Part shown: in pieces, positions 47,744 through 58,036 of the stretch
Layout: every line of letters starts with the position of its first letter
Numbering within the stretch: the first letter of the stretch is position 1
Notes under the pieces: model-generated
What the model saw: only the letters and a program-made list of their open reading frames with translations
Databases searched by the model: none
What the model was told of the DNA's origin: nothing
Assembly (NCBI GenBank): GCA_038503065.1
Contig: JBCAMK010000009.1
Location: forward strand, 372,001 to 436,000
DNA length: 64,000 nucleotides
Source: Paragyromitra xinjiangensis
Taxonomy: Eukaryota; Ascomycota; Pezizomycetes; Pezizales; Discinaceae
Direction of reading: 5' to 3'
Made by a program: the position numbers and the translations under genes

Positions 47744-47897
47744 TTTTTTTTTCATGTAAATAAATTCTCTTGTATCTCTACTTTCATTTTGTCTTATTTG
47801 TGTAATGATTAGATTAAGTTTCGTTGAGTTATGTGTTTTTGAAATGTTGCGCGGAGTTGCGTTGCCACGATCGGTCAATTCTTTTTAGAAATGCGAG

Positions 47898-48403
47898 TAC
47901 ATGTAACCTTTTATTCTCCCTTAGTGGTACTGGGCTAATCGCTATCTAACCAGTACTGTAAATTTAATCAAGACGCATTTTTTATCCCCGCTCCCCGCAG
48001 TGGATTGCGTACCAACCATAGGACATATCCTGCGCATGGACTAAAAAGTCAACAATAATCTTTATGTTAAGAGTTAGAAGTTAACTGGTAGTGTTGATGT
48101 TGGTTAGGTTGGGTTTACCCCTTCAGTTATTTAGAGGAATAAGCTGTAGACTGTAATCGGCGCCCAGCTCAATCATGCTCGTCTTAAGTATTCTCATAGC
48201 ACGTTATAATACTTTTTGACTATAGAAAATGTGCCCTATAGAGGGAAGAGAAAGTATATTCATAAAGGTAATCACAAAAGAAAAGAAAATAAGACAAGGA
48301 ATGTGTAGGAAATCCCCGCTTATGACACCATCGATATATATGCTCTCCCCAACAAAAGAATAAAAAGAACCGACTTTACCGACAATGTATCTACCATGTC
48401 GAG
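47898..48403. other. Intergenic, no gene seen
   Basis: Flank of the mariner element and probable 3' UTR of the following minus-strand gene. Confidence 0.4.
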
Positions 48404-48910
48404 CTAACTAAAGATATTTGAGAAGGCTTCTTTAGCCTGCGAAAGCCATAATTTTACTTGCGTCCACATATCTTTAACCCAACCCAAAACCGCTGCTATC
48501 GCCTTTCTAACATAGTCCATTGCCTTAGCAACAGCACTCGTAATTCGGCCCAAGACACCCGTCCAAGCTCTCATCGCACCAAATTGCTGGTTAGCGGGTA
48601 GATTGGATATGTGGTTCACCATGTCATCGGTTGATTTGTCAACATGCGACCCTATTTCCGTCTTGACTTTTTTCGCCTCCGCTTCCAGTTGCTGTTTGAT
48701 TTCCTCCCGAGTGAGGCCGGAGCTCTTGTCGCGGACCTCATTCGCCTTCGATAACATTGATCCCATCGCCGTTTCGCAGCCCCCGGCGATGGATTTTCCG
48801 GTAAGATTTATTGTACCAACGTACCCGTCATTGTTCGAGTTGGAAAAAGGGTTCTCGATTTCTTTCGCACTGGCTCTAGTTTGCTCGAGATATCCCACAA
48901 ATGAAGACAT
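48404..48910 (-). CDS. Hypothetical helical protein, 168 aa (orphan family, member 1)
   Basis: A single uninterrupted ORF starts at 48910 (MSSFVGYLEQTRASAKEIEN). It is predicted to be mostly helical, with an acidic-basic coiled middle (SGLTREEIKQQLEAEAKKVK). It ends in an amphipathic, Trp-containing C-terminus (AVLGWVKDMWTQVKLWLSQA) that could bind membrane (inference). It lacks a signal peptide and clear membrane span. The central motif ISNLPANQQFGAMRAWTGV is shared with the 186-aa protein at 50478-51038 (I-x2-LP-x2-QQ-x2-A-x-R-x-W-x-GV). I do not recognise a named family. Intergenic position and intact frame support a real gene. Confidence 0.65.
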   Translation of the reverse strand: MSSFVGYLEQTRASAKEIENPFSNSNNDGYVGTINLTGKSIAGGCETAMGSMLSKANEVRDKSSGLTREEIKQQLEAEAKKVKTEIGSHVDKSTDDMVNHISNLPANQQFGAMRAWTGVLGRITSAVAKAMDYVRKAIAAVLGWVKDMWTQVKLWLSQAKEAFSNIFS

Positions 48911-50477
48911 TGTGCTATAAGAGCTTATGGGTCGACGTCGGTATAAGGTAAATGGGTGGTTATGTGTGGAAAGGTAAAGAATGTAGCATACGATTTTAGT
49001 TGGTCGGTATCTAGAAGGGTAGAGAAATATCTAGACAGTAGATGGTAGTAGCCTTTGGATGGGGGTGAGGGGATTACCCAAGGAGGCTGCTCAAGGGGGT
49101 AGCTTTATATACGAATACTAGGAGTCATAGTTGAGATGCAGGACTAGAGACAGAGGTTATTGCTCAGCTCAGATGCAGCGCCAAAAACTGGTTCTAGTTT
49201 TGCATGTACTTCGTTGCTTATTTTCCTCAAGAATTATTGTGCACTGGGGTTGGTGGATCCGGAGCTAAATGGGCCTGAATGGAGGATACACCTTGAATTG
49301 AGAACAGGAAGTCTTGCGTCATCTTCGAGGACACTGCATTGAAAGGGTATACGTAACTGAGACGTTCTCGATCCCCCCTTTAGTTAGAATGAAAATAGGC
49401 CTAGGATATGGTATATACAGTACCTCCGACGAGTCTAATCGATAGATCGTTATCGCGAAAAACATATCATTTTAGTAAATCATAGTTTCTACAAAACCTA
49501 CTAAATCAACTTGCAAGATATCTGCCACGTATCTACTGGCACTGCTCGGGGCAGGCGTGAGGAACCCGAAAATGCCTCCTTACTGGACTAGGCCCGCTAG
49601 ATAGAACGATAATATTACTTGACGAGATAGCGAGATTCTTATTTTCCAGGCCAAATCCGAAGCTCTTGGTATCTATTCACTGGTTTTGATTGAGCCTCAA
49701 AATCCCTTCGGCCAATCTGAAGCAAGTCTCACCCTACAGGTCCAGTCCGGTTATTTTGGTTAGTTATTTGCGAGAAAATACGGTAGTTTGTTTAACTTTC
49801 TAGAGACATCGAATACCTCATGATCATGTCCCATGTGCTAAAATGCTGAATTGTTTTGCATGTATATGCATATATGTGTCTTAGCTTTTGAACCCCTTTA
49901 ACCCGATGACAGTGCCACAGCCTACGTGTCTGTGATCCATCGCCTGATTTCCAAAGTCTGACACCAAAGACCTGTAGTTAACTTCCATTAGAAAGTTCCC
50001 CGCCCTTATAATTACAAGTGTGCGTAGTAACTATGGTCCAAATTGCAATTTTATCAAAGGTGCGCACCCTATAGCGCAAAACTGAACGTTGCTTGCATCT
50101 TTAGAGGCACAGGATCGTAGAATCACTCCGTGAACAACACACGAAAGCCTTGGGAAACTTTGAGAAGTATGTTCTGCCAGTTCAATTGCCGGAGATCGAT
50201 CGTATGACTTAAGGATTCGATTGCTTTCGTAAGCCTACCCCCATCTACCATCTTCTAGTAGATAAGTTATTTCATTTTCCGCGATCTCAATCACGCCAAA
50301 CCCGTCCCCCACCGATTTCCCTCCTTGAGCTATAACTCGAAATTAGAACAAATTTATCCTTCTCCCTCCAGTGTATCCTTACGTACACCCTAACACGAAA
50401 GTAAAATTGATTCCTTAACACCGTCGTTAGTAAAATAGCTAATAAAATTGTAGACCTAGCATCATACCTTCGAACTC
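48911..50477. other. Shared upstream region of two divergent genes, with a decayed MITE
   Basis: The two motif-sharing genes are transcribed away from each other from this 1.57-kb segment, which should hold both promoters. It also holds a degenerate family 1 MITE (about 49565-49785). No other coding sequence was supported. Confidence 0.45.
49565..49785. mobile_element. Degenerate MITE (family 1, copy c)
   Basis: The right end (TTAGTTATTTGCGAGAAAAT then ACGGTA) matches that of copy b at 23187. Internal parts also align (GATAGAACGATAATATTACT; TGAGCCTCAA; GTCCAGTCCGG). The left inverted repeat is too decayed to delimit. Confidence 0.6.
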
Positions 50478-51038
50478 ATGACTCACTATTTACCATCATT
50501 TGTGTCCTCCAGTTTCAAGGGCAATCCGGAAAAGGTCGAGACAAGCAAACATGCCTCCAAACGACTCTCACAGATCGAATCATCCCATACAGCGAATCTC
50601 GACAGCGACATCCATGCGCGACTCCACCAAATCTGGCTTGTCGGTGCTCAAAACGTGAGGGTAGCAATCAATACATACGTCAGCAACCTACAGCGTTTAG
50701 TGACTGCGCGGGACAGTCACGAGATGTCCCAAATAGTTATCGATGCTGGGGAAATTCTCAAGAGATCAATAGACGATATCATCAACACTCAAACGGGATA
50801 CGCAACTTCCCTTATTGACACCCTTCCACAAACCCAACAGAACCCAGCGATAAGGTACTGGAACGGTGTGGTCTCCCAGCTGAAAAGTTACTCCACTGCT
50901 TCGACCGACGCCTGCCGTGACTCTACCAAACACCTAGCAGAAATAACCAGTAAGCTGTGGCCGGTAGAAAAGAAAATGCTTGATGATGTCGATAAGCTGT
51001 ACGAACATAAGATAGCGAACGTAGGATATCGAATGTGA
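50478..51038 (+). CDS. Hypothetical helical protein, 186 aa (orphan family, member 2)
   Basis: A single-exon ORF starts MTHYLPSFVSSSFKGN. It is largely helical with no signal peptide. It carries the motif IDTLPQTQQNPAIRYWNGV, aligned with ISNLPANQQFGAMRAWTGV of the divergent neighbour at 48404-48910. The position of the motif in the C-terminal half and the overall length are similar, so the two are likely old paralogues. It lacks the neighbour's Trp-rich amphipathic end and instead finishes in a charged helix (EKKMLDDVDKLYEHKI). Function is unknown. Confidence 0.65.
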   Translation: MTHYLPSFVSSSFKGNPEKVETSKHASKRLSQIESSHTANLDSDIHARLHQIWLVGAQNVRVAINTYVSNLQRLVTARDSHEMSQIVIDAGEILKRSIDDIINTQTGYATSLIDTLPQTQQNPAIRYWNGVVSQLKSYSTASTDACRDSTKHLAEITSKLWPVEKKMLDDVDKLYEHKIANVGYRM

Positions 51039-53974
51039 GGTGGATTTCTGCTGTATATTTTTTCTTTGTCATATCGCTGGGGCTGTAATTCAGATTGCGG
51101 CAGCCATGGTGGTGGAGCATACATTTTGGGCGAGTTATGTCTTCGCACTTACGCATTCAATTAAAATGTGGTCTACACACTATCTTGACTAGACCTAATC
51201 GGGATTTATTTATTTGTTTTGTTTACTTCACCAATATATTTATCCAACCCCTAGAGTTGGTCCGAGGCAAGTTGTTGGACACCTACTAGATATTAGAACC
51301 CAATTTTTTTCGAATTTATATAAACTAAGAAACTCTGTTCATGCGCATGATACATACGATTACATAGCAGTAGTCGGTAACTATTGCTCCATATTAATGC
51401 CCCGAACGATGTTCCCTGAGCGAAGTGAAGGGTTATAGGTTGCGAAGGCCTAGCAGGGTTTTTATTAGCTACTGGTCCTGCTAATCATGGATCTGGCAAG
51501 CCCTAACTTAATATCACTCGAGACGATCCTCAGGTTCTAGACCAGCCGGCCCAGACTTTGACCCTGCAGGGGTCGCATGCCCTGGACGAAGAACCATATC
51601 AAGAGCACCGAGAATCTTGACCTTTGGGTCTCTCCCAGTATCAAGCGGAAACCTCGCAGTTGGAACCTCACACCGTTACGCGGCGTTCGATCTCTCCTCG
51701 CTTGCCTAAGGGCTGCTTCGCGGCGGCGTCTTGGAGATTCCCTGGCCTGGAAGCCTTCGATATTGGGTTAGGGTTTGCCGGATCCCCTGCAGTGCCGAGT
51801 GGAATTCATTAGCTGAACCTGGTAGCCAATCAGAAATCCGCTAGGCTTTACTACAAATAACCCCTCATTTTGTTCAGGGCATTCGCTCAAGGCATGCAGG
51901 ATCAGAGTCCGAGCCAGCTGACCCAGGGCCTGGGGGTCGTCTCGAGTTATGGGGTGCAAGAACTTGGCGGGTTGTTGATTCGCTAGGTCATCTGACTAAT
52001 AAACTTTGATAGAAACACATCCTCTCGATCTACCTAGGATTGGTGAACCCTAACCCAATATCAACAGGTATATTCTATAGGAGTCGGTTTCGGCCGTGTA
52101 GCAGCCTTCCGAGCGATGAGTTGGTGCGACCCCCATATGGTTACCGGGTAATGATTATGACCAGACAGCCAAACGCTCAGGATCACGGGGGGGGCGTCCC
52201 GGGTCTGTATTCCGAGGAAGGTCGCTAGAGATTGAGCTTTCATTTGCCTGCTAAACGGATGCCCACACTCACTATACAATAACCTTATGTTCCTCTAGGG
52301 ACAATTCCTCATTAGGGTATAACACAAGATGTGAAGTTACACGCAATGCATCCGAGATTCCCAGTCTCGCTTCCTATCAGTCACTATCTGAACGTTTTTC
52401 CATACATCGATTAGGCTTAGTATCTAGGAAGGGTAGCAAAAATATTAAGTATCAATGAGTTCAATACCTAGGGCTCCTATATGATCACCCACTGCAGCGC
52501 TAACCAGGCGACAGTGCTTGGATATGCCAGAGCGGACATAATGGCTCATCTTCATCATCCTATGACCAAACACATTAAGTACTTATGAGAAAGTCTCATA
52601 ACATGCTTCCAACTAATACACTAGAATCTAGTCCAAGAACCCCACTGCAGGCGAGGAACGAAGAAAAACTCGCTGTACCTTATAGATACTAGTTACCTCC
52701 GGGAGAGTTCACCGTGCAAAAATTTCGAGCTTTAAACCTGGAGACCTGATTGGTAACTACTACTCTATATTGGCCTGAATCAGACTTCAATCTCCGTATA
52801 GAAGTCTTATGATTCAAACGGGTGTCCGTTCCGCATTTCCATTCAAAAGTAGTTATACTAAGGAATAGTGTGTTATCTTGCCGCAGTCGCTTTTCACCCT
52901 TTTTCGGTGGTGAAAAGGCTCAAAAGCGACTAGAAACTCAACAAATCCTCAAGTCTCAGAGTATATTAAAGAAATAAACAATAATAAGGCACGAGTAGCT
53001 ACTGCGCTCAACCAGGACTGGGGATGTTGGTAGGATCCTAGGAGTCAACCCTACGACATCAGAAAAAGCCCGAAGAGGGTTACAAAATTAGCTAGTTCCA
53101 TGCAACCGCCGGTTACCTTTACAGGGACATGCACCCCCGAGCCTTTGGTATCTCCCACGGGTATTGGTTTATAGGGGCGTAGAGAACAGGAATTTGAATT
53201 GACGTATCTGCGAACCAGGGCGATCTACTCGGCTATTCAGAAATCTAACCAATCCCTAGCCCCTCTTATCCCGCTATGACTGAGCGCGTAGAAGTAGCCT
53301 ATCCTGTAGATACCAATCATTTGCAGGCGCGGAAAATGGCACCTGAGACTGGAGCTTATGTACCGTTAAATCCGGCAAGCCTAAGATTTGCACCACAATG
53401 CTACAGTCGCTAGGCAGTAACTCTATACTGTCTTAGCTCGACTAACACCTTATGGGTATGGTGTCTATGAGATCATATTCTCATACAAAGTATTCTATTA
53501 TCTAAACCAACTTTTCCAAGGAAAGTTTCCACCTTGCCGTTTGTGCCCTTAGATTCTGAGAAAGATAAACTAAGAGCATCTCCCCAATGTCTTAGGTTTA
53601 TGCCTGTACGCCAATTTCTTAACCGATCTACTAAGACATTGTGGGTGGTCTTTTATTAGTCTTGTCACTTGCGTTAGCGGCCTCATCCCGCCATCCAATA
53701 TTTCTTTTTTCCCAACTCTGACATTTGTTAATTGAAACAGTGGGTGTGGGATGGGAATGAGACTGTAACGTTATCTAACTGGCCCGTGCATGTCTCACAG
53801 ATATCTAAGCGAAGCTAGCGACACTTGGCAAAGCTTGTCATATACTCTATTCCAACCTCTCGGGGGTACTAGCCTAGATAGGTTAAGGCCCATGAGAGAA
53901 TAGCAAGACATTGTTGATGAGAGACACCTGGTTCCCCCTTTAGAATCCAACTCCCGAGAAAAACCACTTGGCTA
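51039..53974. other. About 2.9 kb without supported genes
   Basis: Only short ORFs of no recognisable content are present. A strong hairpin lies at 52885-52931. Parts of the segment (about 51370-52310) are more GC-balanced than the surroundings and may be decayed repeats, but I could not identify ends. Confidence 0.4.
52885..52931. other. Strong hairpin
   Basis: AGTCGCTTTT pairs perfectly with AAAAGCGACT at 52922-52931. A second, competing pairing is TTTTCACC (52891-52898) with GGTGAAAA (52909-52916). It is isolated from any recognised gene. Confidence 0.6.
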
Positions 53975-56268
53975 CATGTAACGTGTTTTACCGTCTAACC
54001 GCTCATGACCGGGTAACCGCCCAAAATTCGAACCTCAAATACCCCACCAAAATAAGATTGTAAGCGGGGTAAATCCACAACCAAACCTACCACAGCAACA
54101 CAAGATGACTAGGCTTAAAGGACAACAGTTAGAAGAGCGCGAAAAATTAATTAAGCTAGCTATTGTGCACTACAATGCGTCCCTCAAGCCAGCTATGCGC
54201 ATTTCTGCCGAGACATATGGTATTCCATGGACTACTTTGAGAGATAGACTAAATGGGGCTCAAAATCGCCAAGAAGCACACAAATCCCGGCAGCTACTAT
54301 CAGACCATGAGGAGCTTACCATAGTAAGATGGTGTGAACGCATGGATGATTGGGGCTTTCCCCTTAGGTTATCTCTAGTGAAAGAAATGGCTGCCTATTT
54401 AGTCAAAAAGCGTGAAATAGGACGAACACTAGGAAAACACTGGCTAGATCGGTTTTTGAAGCGCAATCCCGGTATAGTCTCTAAGTTTAGTGCGAGACTA
54501 GATAGGCAGCGGGCACTAGCAGATAACCCGGAATTAATTAAAGACTATTTCAAAAAAGTAAGTACAATTTACTAGTATCTTCGCCCCCCCGGACTAGTTC
54601 CTGGCTAGTTTGCGGACCCACACTAACACTAGTACTAGCTGAAACATGTCATTAGCCTCTATGATATACTCCCTAAAGATACATACAACATGGATGAGAA
54701 AGGATTTATGATGGGAGTAGCCGCAAAAGTAAAAGTTATATGCCGAATTGGTCGAAAAAACCCACGCCTAACTCATTCCGGTAACCGCACATGGGTTACA
54801 GTAATTGAAAGCATTTCCGGAAGCGGTGTGCCAGTACCCCCGATGGTCATTAACAAGGGGACCGCACATTACAAGGGGTGGTATGCGCAGGTGGAGCGCC
54901 GAGATGTGGCTACTTTCTCCCATTCTACAAAGGGCTGGACAGATTCCAAGCTTGGTATGGATTGGCTAGTAGATAATTTCGAAAAATACACTGCTAGTGT
55001 GTGAGTAGCTCCACCCCACCACAAGCGTGCCGCATTTTTTTGTACTAACTATTACATAGTGCAGGGGATAGATGGAGGCTACTGATTATGGATGGTCATG
55101 TTTCTCATATAACATGGGAATTTTTCGATTTTTGTCTTAGCCACAAAATCGTCCCATTTTGTCTACCCCCCCACTCCACACACCTACTTCAGCCACTTGA
55201 TGTGGGCCTCTTTAGCCCGTTACAGAAACACTATAGTAATGTACTAGATGAGAATATGGCTGAGTCAGGGGGGGATACTGGAATTAACAAGGGCATATTT
55301 CTCAAGTAAGTAGACTAAAAATGCGGCACCACTTTAACCCCTGATAGTGCATGTGCTAATATGTGCACAGATATTTATTTGAAGCTAGGAGACGAACCTA
55401 TACTAAGCACAATATCCTTGCTGCATGGGAAAAAGCGGGCATACAACCACTGAATCCCCGCCGGGTTCTAAACACCCTTGTATCCCCGCTCATAAAACCA
55501 ACCACATTTGCAGTTTCAGGACCCACTACCCCCCGCACTACCCGCATGGCTAGATCCACTTCAAAAGAAGCACTTTCCTTAATTAAAGGAAGCACAGACA
55601 GCACCCTAAAATTGCGGGCACTAATATATCAACTAGACAAGGGTTTACAGATGTCTATTACCGAAAAGGAAATAGGTGATCATATTAGTGCCCAATTCCG
55701 AAAATCTGTGGCTAAAAGAGCAGGAAAAGCTAGTACTGCGGATAGAAAACAACTTAGTAAAGCTAGAGTAATTACTACTGAAGAGGTAGTGCGGCTTAGA
55801 GAGGCTAGAGAAGCGGCTGATGCAAAAAAAGCGGCCCAGGCTTTAGCTAGAGAAAAAAAAAAAAAACTAAAAGAATCACAGGGAACCCCGGTAGCAAAAC
55901 CCAAGGCTAAAAGTAAAAAACAGGTTACAATTTCCGAAAATATTACTGTACATATCATTGAGTCTGATTCTGAAGAAGAAGGGAGTATAGGTACAGCTGG
56001 TGGGGAGGGTAGTGGGGGGGGTGCATGAGGCTGAAGAAGAGTGGGCTAATATCGATGATTTTCCGGATTCTCCACCCCCCTCTACCACTAGAAGAGCTAG
56101 TAGACGTAGGGGAGGGTATCAGGGAGCATATTAGGTCACTGTCATGTATCTCTTATTTTTCTAATTTTTTTTCTGTTGTCTCTAAAGTTTTTTTGGTTGG
56201 GTACTCGAGGTTCGAATTTTGAGCGGTTGGCCAGTCATGAGCGGTTAGACGGTAAAACACGTTACGTG
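53975..56268 (+). mobile_element. pogo/Fot1-like DNA transposon, 2,294 bp, near complete
   Basis: Terminal inverted repeats of about 61 bp (53975-54035 and 56207-56268) share GTAACGTGTTTTACCGTCTA and AAAATTCGAACCTC with few mismatches. Both ends are flanked by TA (53973-53974; 56269-56270), the target duplication of this superfamily. The transposase gene inside has an HTH/CENPB DNA-binding part and a DDE_1 catalytic part with three short introns. Confidence 0.9.
54105..56134 (+). CDS. pogo/Fot1-like transposase (HTH_psq/CENPB + DDE_1), 4 exons, 3' frameshift at a G run
   Basis: Exons inferred by phase are 54105-54558, 54639-54996, 55065-55305 and 55371-56028. The N-terminus (MTRLKGQQLEEREKL) leads into an HTH (AETYGIPWTTLRDRLNG) and a CENPB-type domain (GRTLGKHWLDRFLKRNP). 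Acidic residues of the DDE core lie in YNMDEKGFMMG, LLIMDGHVSH and LLQPLDVGLFSPLQ. The last exon has a basic Lys-rich region. The frame ends at 56026-56028 right after eight G (about 56013-56020). A continuation in the +1-shifted frame (HEAEEEWANIDDFPDSPPPS to a stop at 56132-56134) looks like the native C-terminus, so this copy has a one-base change in the G run or a sequence error there. Confidence 0.85.
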
Positions 56269-57179
56269 TAGCTCGCGGGAGGCAAAGAAGAAAAAAAAAT
56301 CAGCAGGCGATGACAGGAGTATGACATGTTGTAGAATGAACTTACTTTTAGCTTTCTACAGAATGAGCCGTACCATAGCCTAGGTTAGTCTCGATTCCAG
56401 ACCTTTTGGGAAAACCACTATTTATTTTGCGATTTTCCCAGCTGGGCGACTGCAACGTGGGCGCGAGACTAAGCCCAAGTGGTTGGATGTAATATTGATT
56501 AATGAATCTATCATCATCATCATCATCATCATCATCACAAAGAACGCGCCTGGCCGCTTGCGACGAGTGATAACTCATGCACGATCACTGCGTGCAAGAC
56601 GCCATTTACGATTTGGAATCATGTTCCCCCTCGAACGCTACGCTCTCGCCTAGCAGAAAACCCTAATTTTTGAGATATAGTCCCCTGGGATAGTTTTAGG
56701 GTTGCTCCTCTTCTGGGCTTGCATGAGAAAGCTTCTCCTCCAGTAAAGCACATGATATGCAGTCATGCTATTTAGGAAACCAATTATTAGGGGAAAAAGG
56801 AAATTGATGAGCGCTCAACAGCTGACTCTAGGAAAGACACGGGAAGCCGGGGATATCGGAGCCCCTCTTAGCGCGTAGATCTTCCTCCGAGAAGGGGTTC
56901 AGAATACTACACACGTATCGATTAGTAACTTAGTCCATACTTCCGACGGCATATATTCCACAGGATGGTGACATCGATAACATCTATCAGATCCTTTCCC
57001 TTCCAAGTCAACCTCCGAGAAAAAAGAAGTCGTGGGAGTCTAGCCAGCTGTCTCCGGACGAGACAGAATTCAGTGGTGCCGAAGCGACAAACTCGGAGTG
57101 ACATACGAGCGGCTTTCTCCAAGGGGTTTGATACACGTATTGATTGGAGAAAAAATCTGAAGAAATATTCTTATTCTTG
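56269..57179. other. Intergenic upstream of proline-rich gene 1; ATC microsatellite and duplicated segment
   Basis: It contains (ATC)9-like sequence at 56510-56537. The segment at about 56376-56470 (TAGTCTCGATTCCAGACCTT ... GGGCGACTGCAACGTGGG) recurs at about 58438-58522, indicating tandem duplication of the proline-rich locus. Confidence 0.6.
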
Positions 57180-57187
57180 TATAAATA
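57180..57187 (+). promoter_or_regulatory. TATA box of proline-rich gene 1
   Basis: TATAAATA lies 104 bp before the ATG, and an identical TATAAATACCACTTGGTTGC block precedes gene 2 at the same distance. Conservation in both copies supports it. Confidence 0.65.
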
Positions 57188-57283
57188 CCACTTGGTTGCC
57201 CTTCGTTCAGTCTACCATCACCATCCCTCAATCAAATATTTCTGCTTAACATCCAATATTCTCCTCAAGCTAGACCGCTCAAG

Positions 57284-58036
57284 ATGCAGTTTAAAAACAT
57301 CATCTTTTCTCTGATTGCTTCCGCAGCTCTCATCAACGCCCTCCCCGCGCCAGCACTCCCAGCAGCTGACGGTGTAGTGAAGCGTGAGGCTTCACCTGCT
57401 CCACCTGCTCCACCTCCTCCTCCCCCTGTTGATCTACCTCCTCCACCTCCTCTCCCTCCTCTCCCTATTCCTCTCCCTCCTCTCCCTATTCCTCTACCTC
57501 CTCTCCCTATTCCTCTACCTGCTCTACCTGCTTTACCTCCACCTGCTCCACCCGCTCCACCTCCACCCGCTCCACCCGCTCCACCTCCACCCGCTCCACC
57601 CGCTCCACCTCCACCTGCTCCACCCGCTCCACCTCCACCCGCTCCACCCGCTCCACCTCCACCCGCTCCACCCGCTCCACCTCCACCCGCTCCACCTGCT
57701 CCACCTCCACCTGCTCCACCCGCTCCACCTCCACCCGCTCCACCCGCTCCACCTCCACCCGCTCCACCCGCTCCACCTCCACCTGCTCCACCCGCTCCAC
57801 CTCCACCCGCTCCACCCGCTCCACCTCCACCTGCTCCACCCGCTCCACCTCCACCCGCTCCACCTGCTCCACCTCCACCTGCTCCACCCGCTCCACCTCC
57901 ACCCGCTCCACCTGCTCCACCTCCACCTGCTCCACCCGCTCCACCTCCACCCGCTCCACCTGCTCCACCTCCACCCGCTCCACCCGCTCCACCCGCCCCA
58001 CCTGCTCCACCTGCTCCTCCCCGACGAGCAGCATAA
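57284..58036 (+). CDS. Secreted proline-rich repeat protein 1, 250 aa
   Basis: It starts MQFKNIIFSLIASAALINAL, a clear signal peptide, and a Kex2-like KR site follows at residues 33-34 (DGVVKR). The rest is almost entirely Pro/Ala: first PPLP-type repeats, then about 18 copies of an 8-residue unit APPAPPPP (24-bp DNA unit), ending PPRRAA. No intron is needed. Such proteins are extracellular or wall-associated, probably extended polyproline helices, with function unknown. Other frames over the repeat are also open (Leu/His-rich, Gly-rich or Val/Glu-rich); these are by-products of the repeat. The signal peptide and conserved start in the paralogue define the correct frame. Confidence 0.85.
   Translation: MQFKNIIFSLIASAALINALPAPALPAADGVVKREASPAPPAPPPPPPVDLPPPPPLPPLPIPLPPLPIPLPPLPIPLPALPALPPPAPPAPPPPAPPAPPPPAPPAPPPPAPPAPPPPAPPAPPPPAPPAPPPPAPPAPPPPAPPAPPPPAPPAPPPPAPPAPPPPAPPAPPPPAPPAPPPPAPPAPPPPAPPAPPPPAPPAPPPPAPPAPPPPAPPAPPPPAPPAPPPPAPPAPPAPPAPPAPPRRAA
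57541..58010. repeat. 24-bp coding minisatellite of proline-rich gene 1
   Basis: The unit CCACCTCCACCCGCTCCACC plus CGCT repeats about 18-19 times with C/T variation at silent positions, giving APPAPPPP. Confidence 0.85.

Larger units (their letters stand above)
29685..47897 (+). mobile_element. Tc1/mariner element (about 1.66 kb native) split by a 16.55-kb nested LTR-retrotransposon insertion
   Basis: Terminal inverted repeats are CTCGCATTTCTAGAAAGAAT at the left and the inverse of CTCGCATTTCTAAAAAGAAT at the right, extending through TTGACCGATC, and each is flanked by TA. The native element is 29685-30348 plus 46905-47897 (1,657 bp). Between these halves sits a Ty3/gypsy element flanked by the direct repeat CAAAC. 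The two halves together encode one transposase frame. This element is therefore the oldest layer of the nest. Confidence 0.88.
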
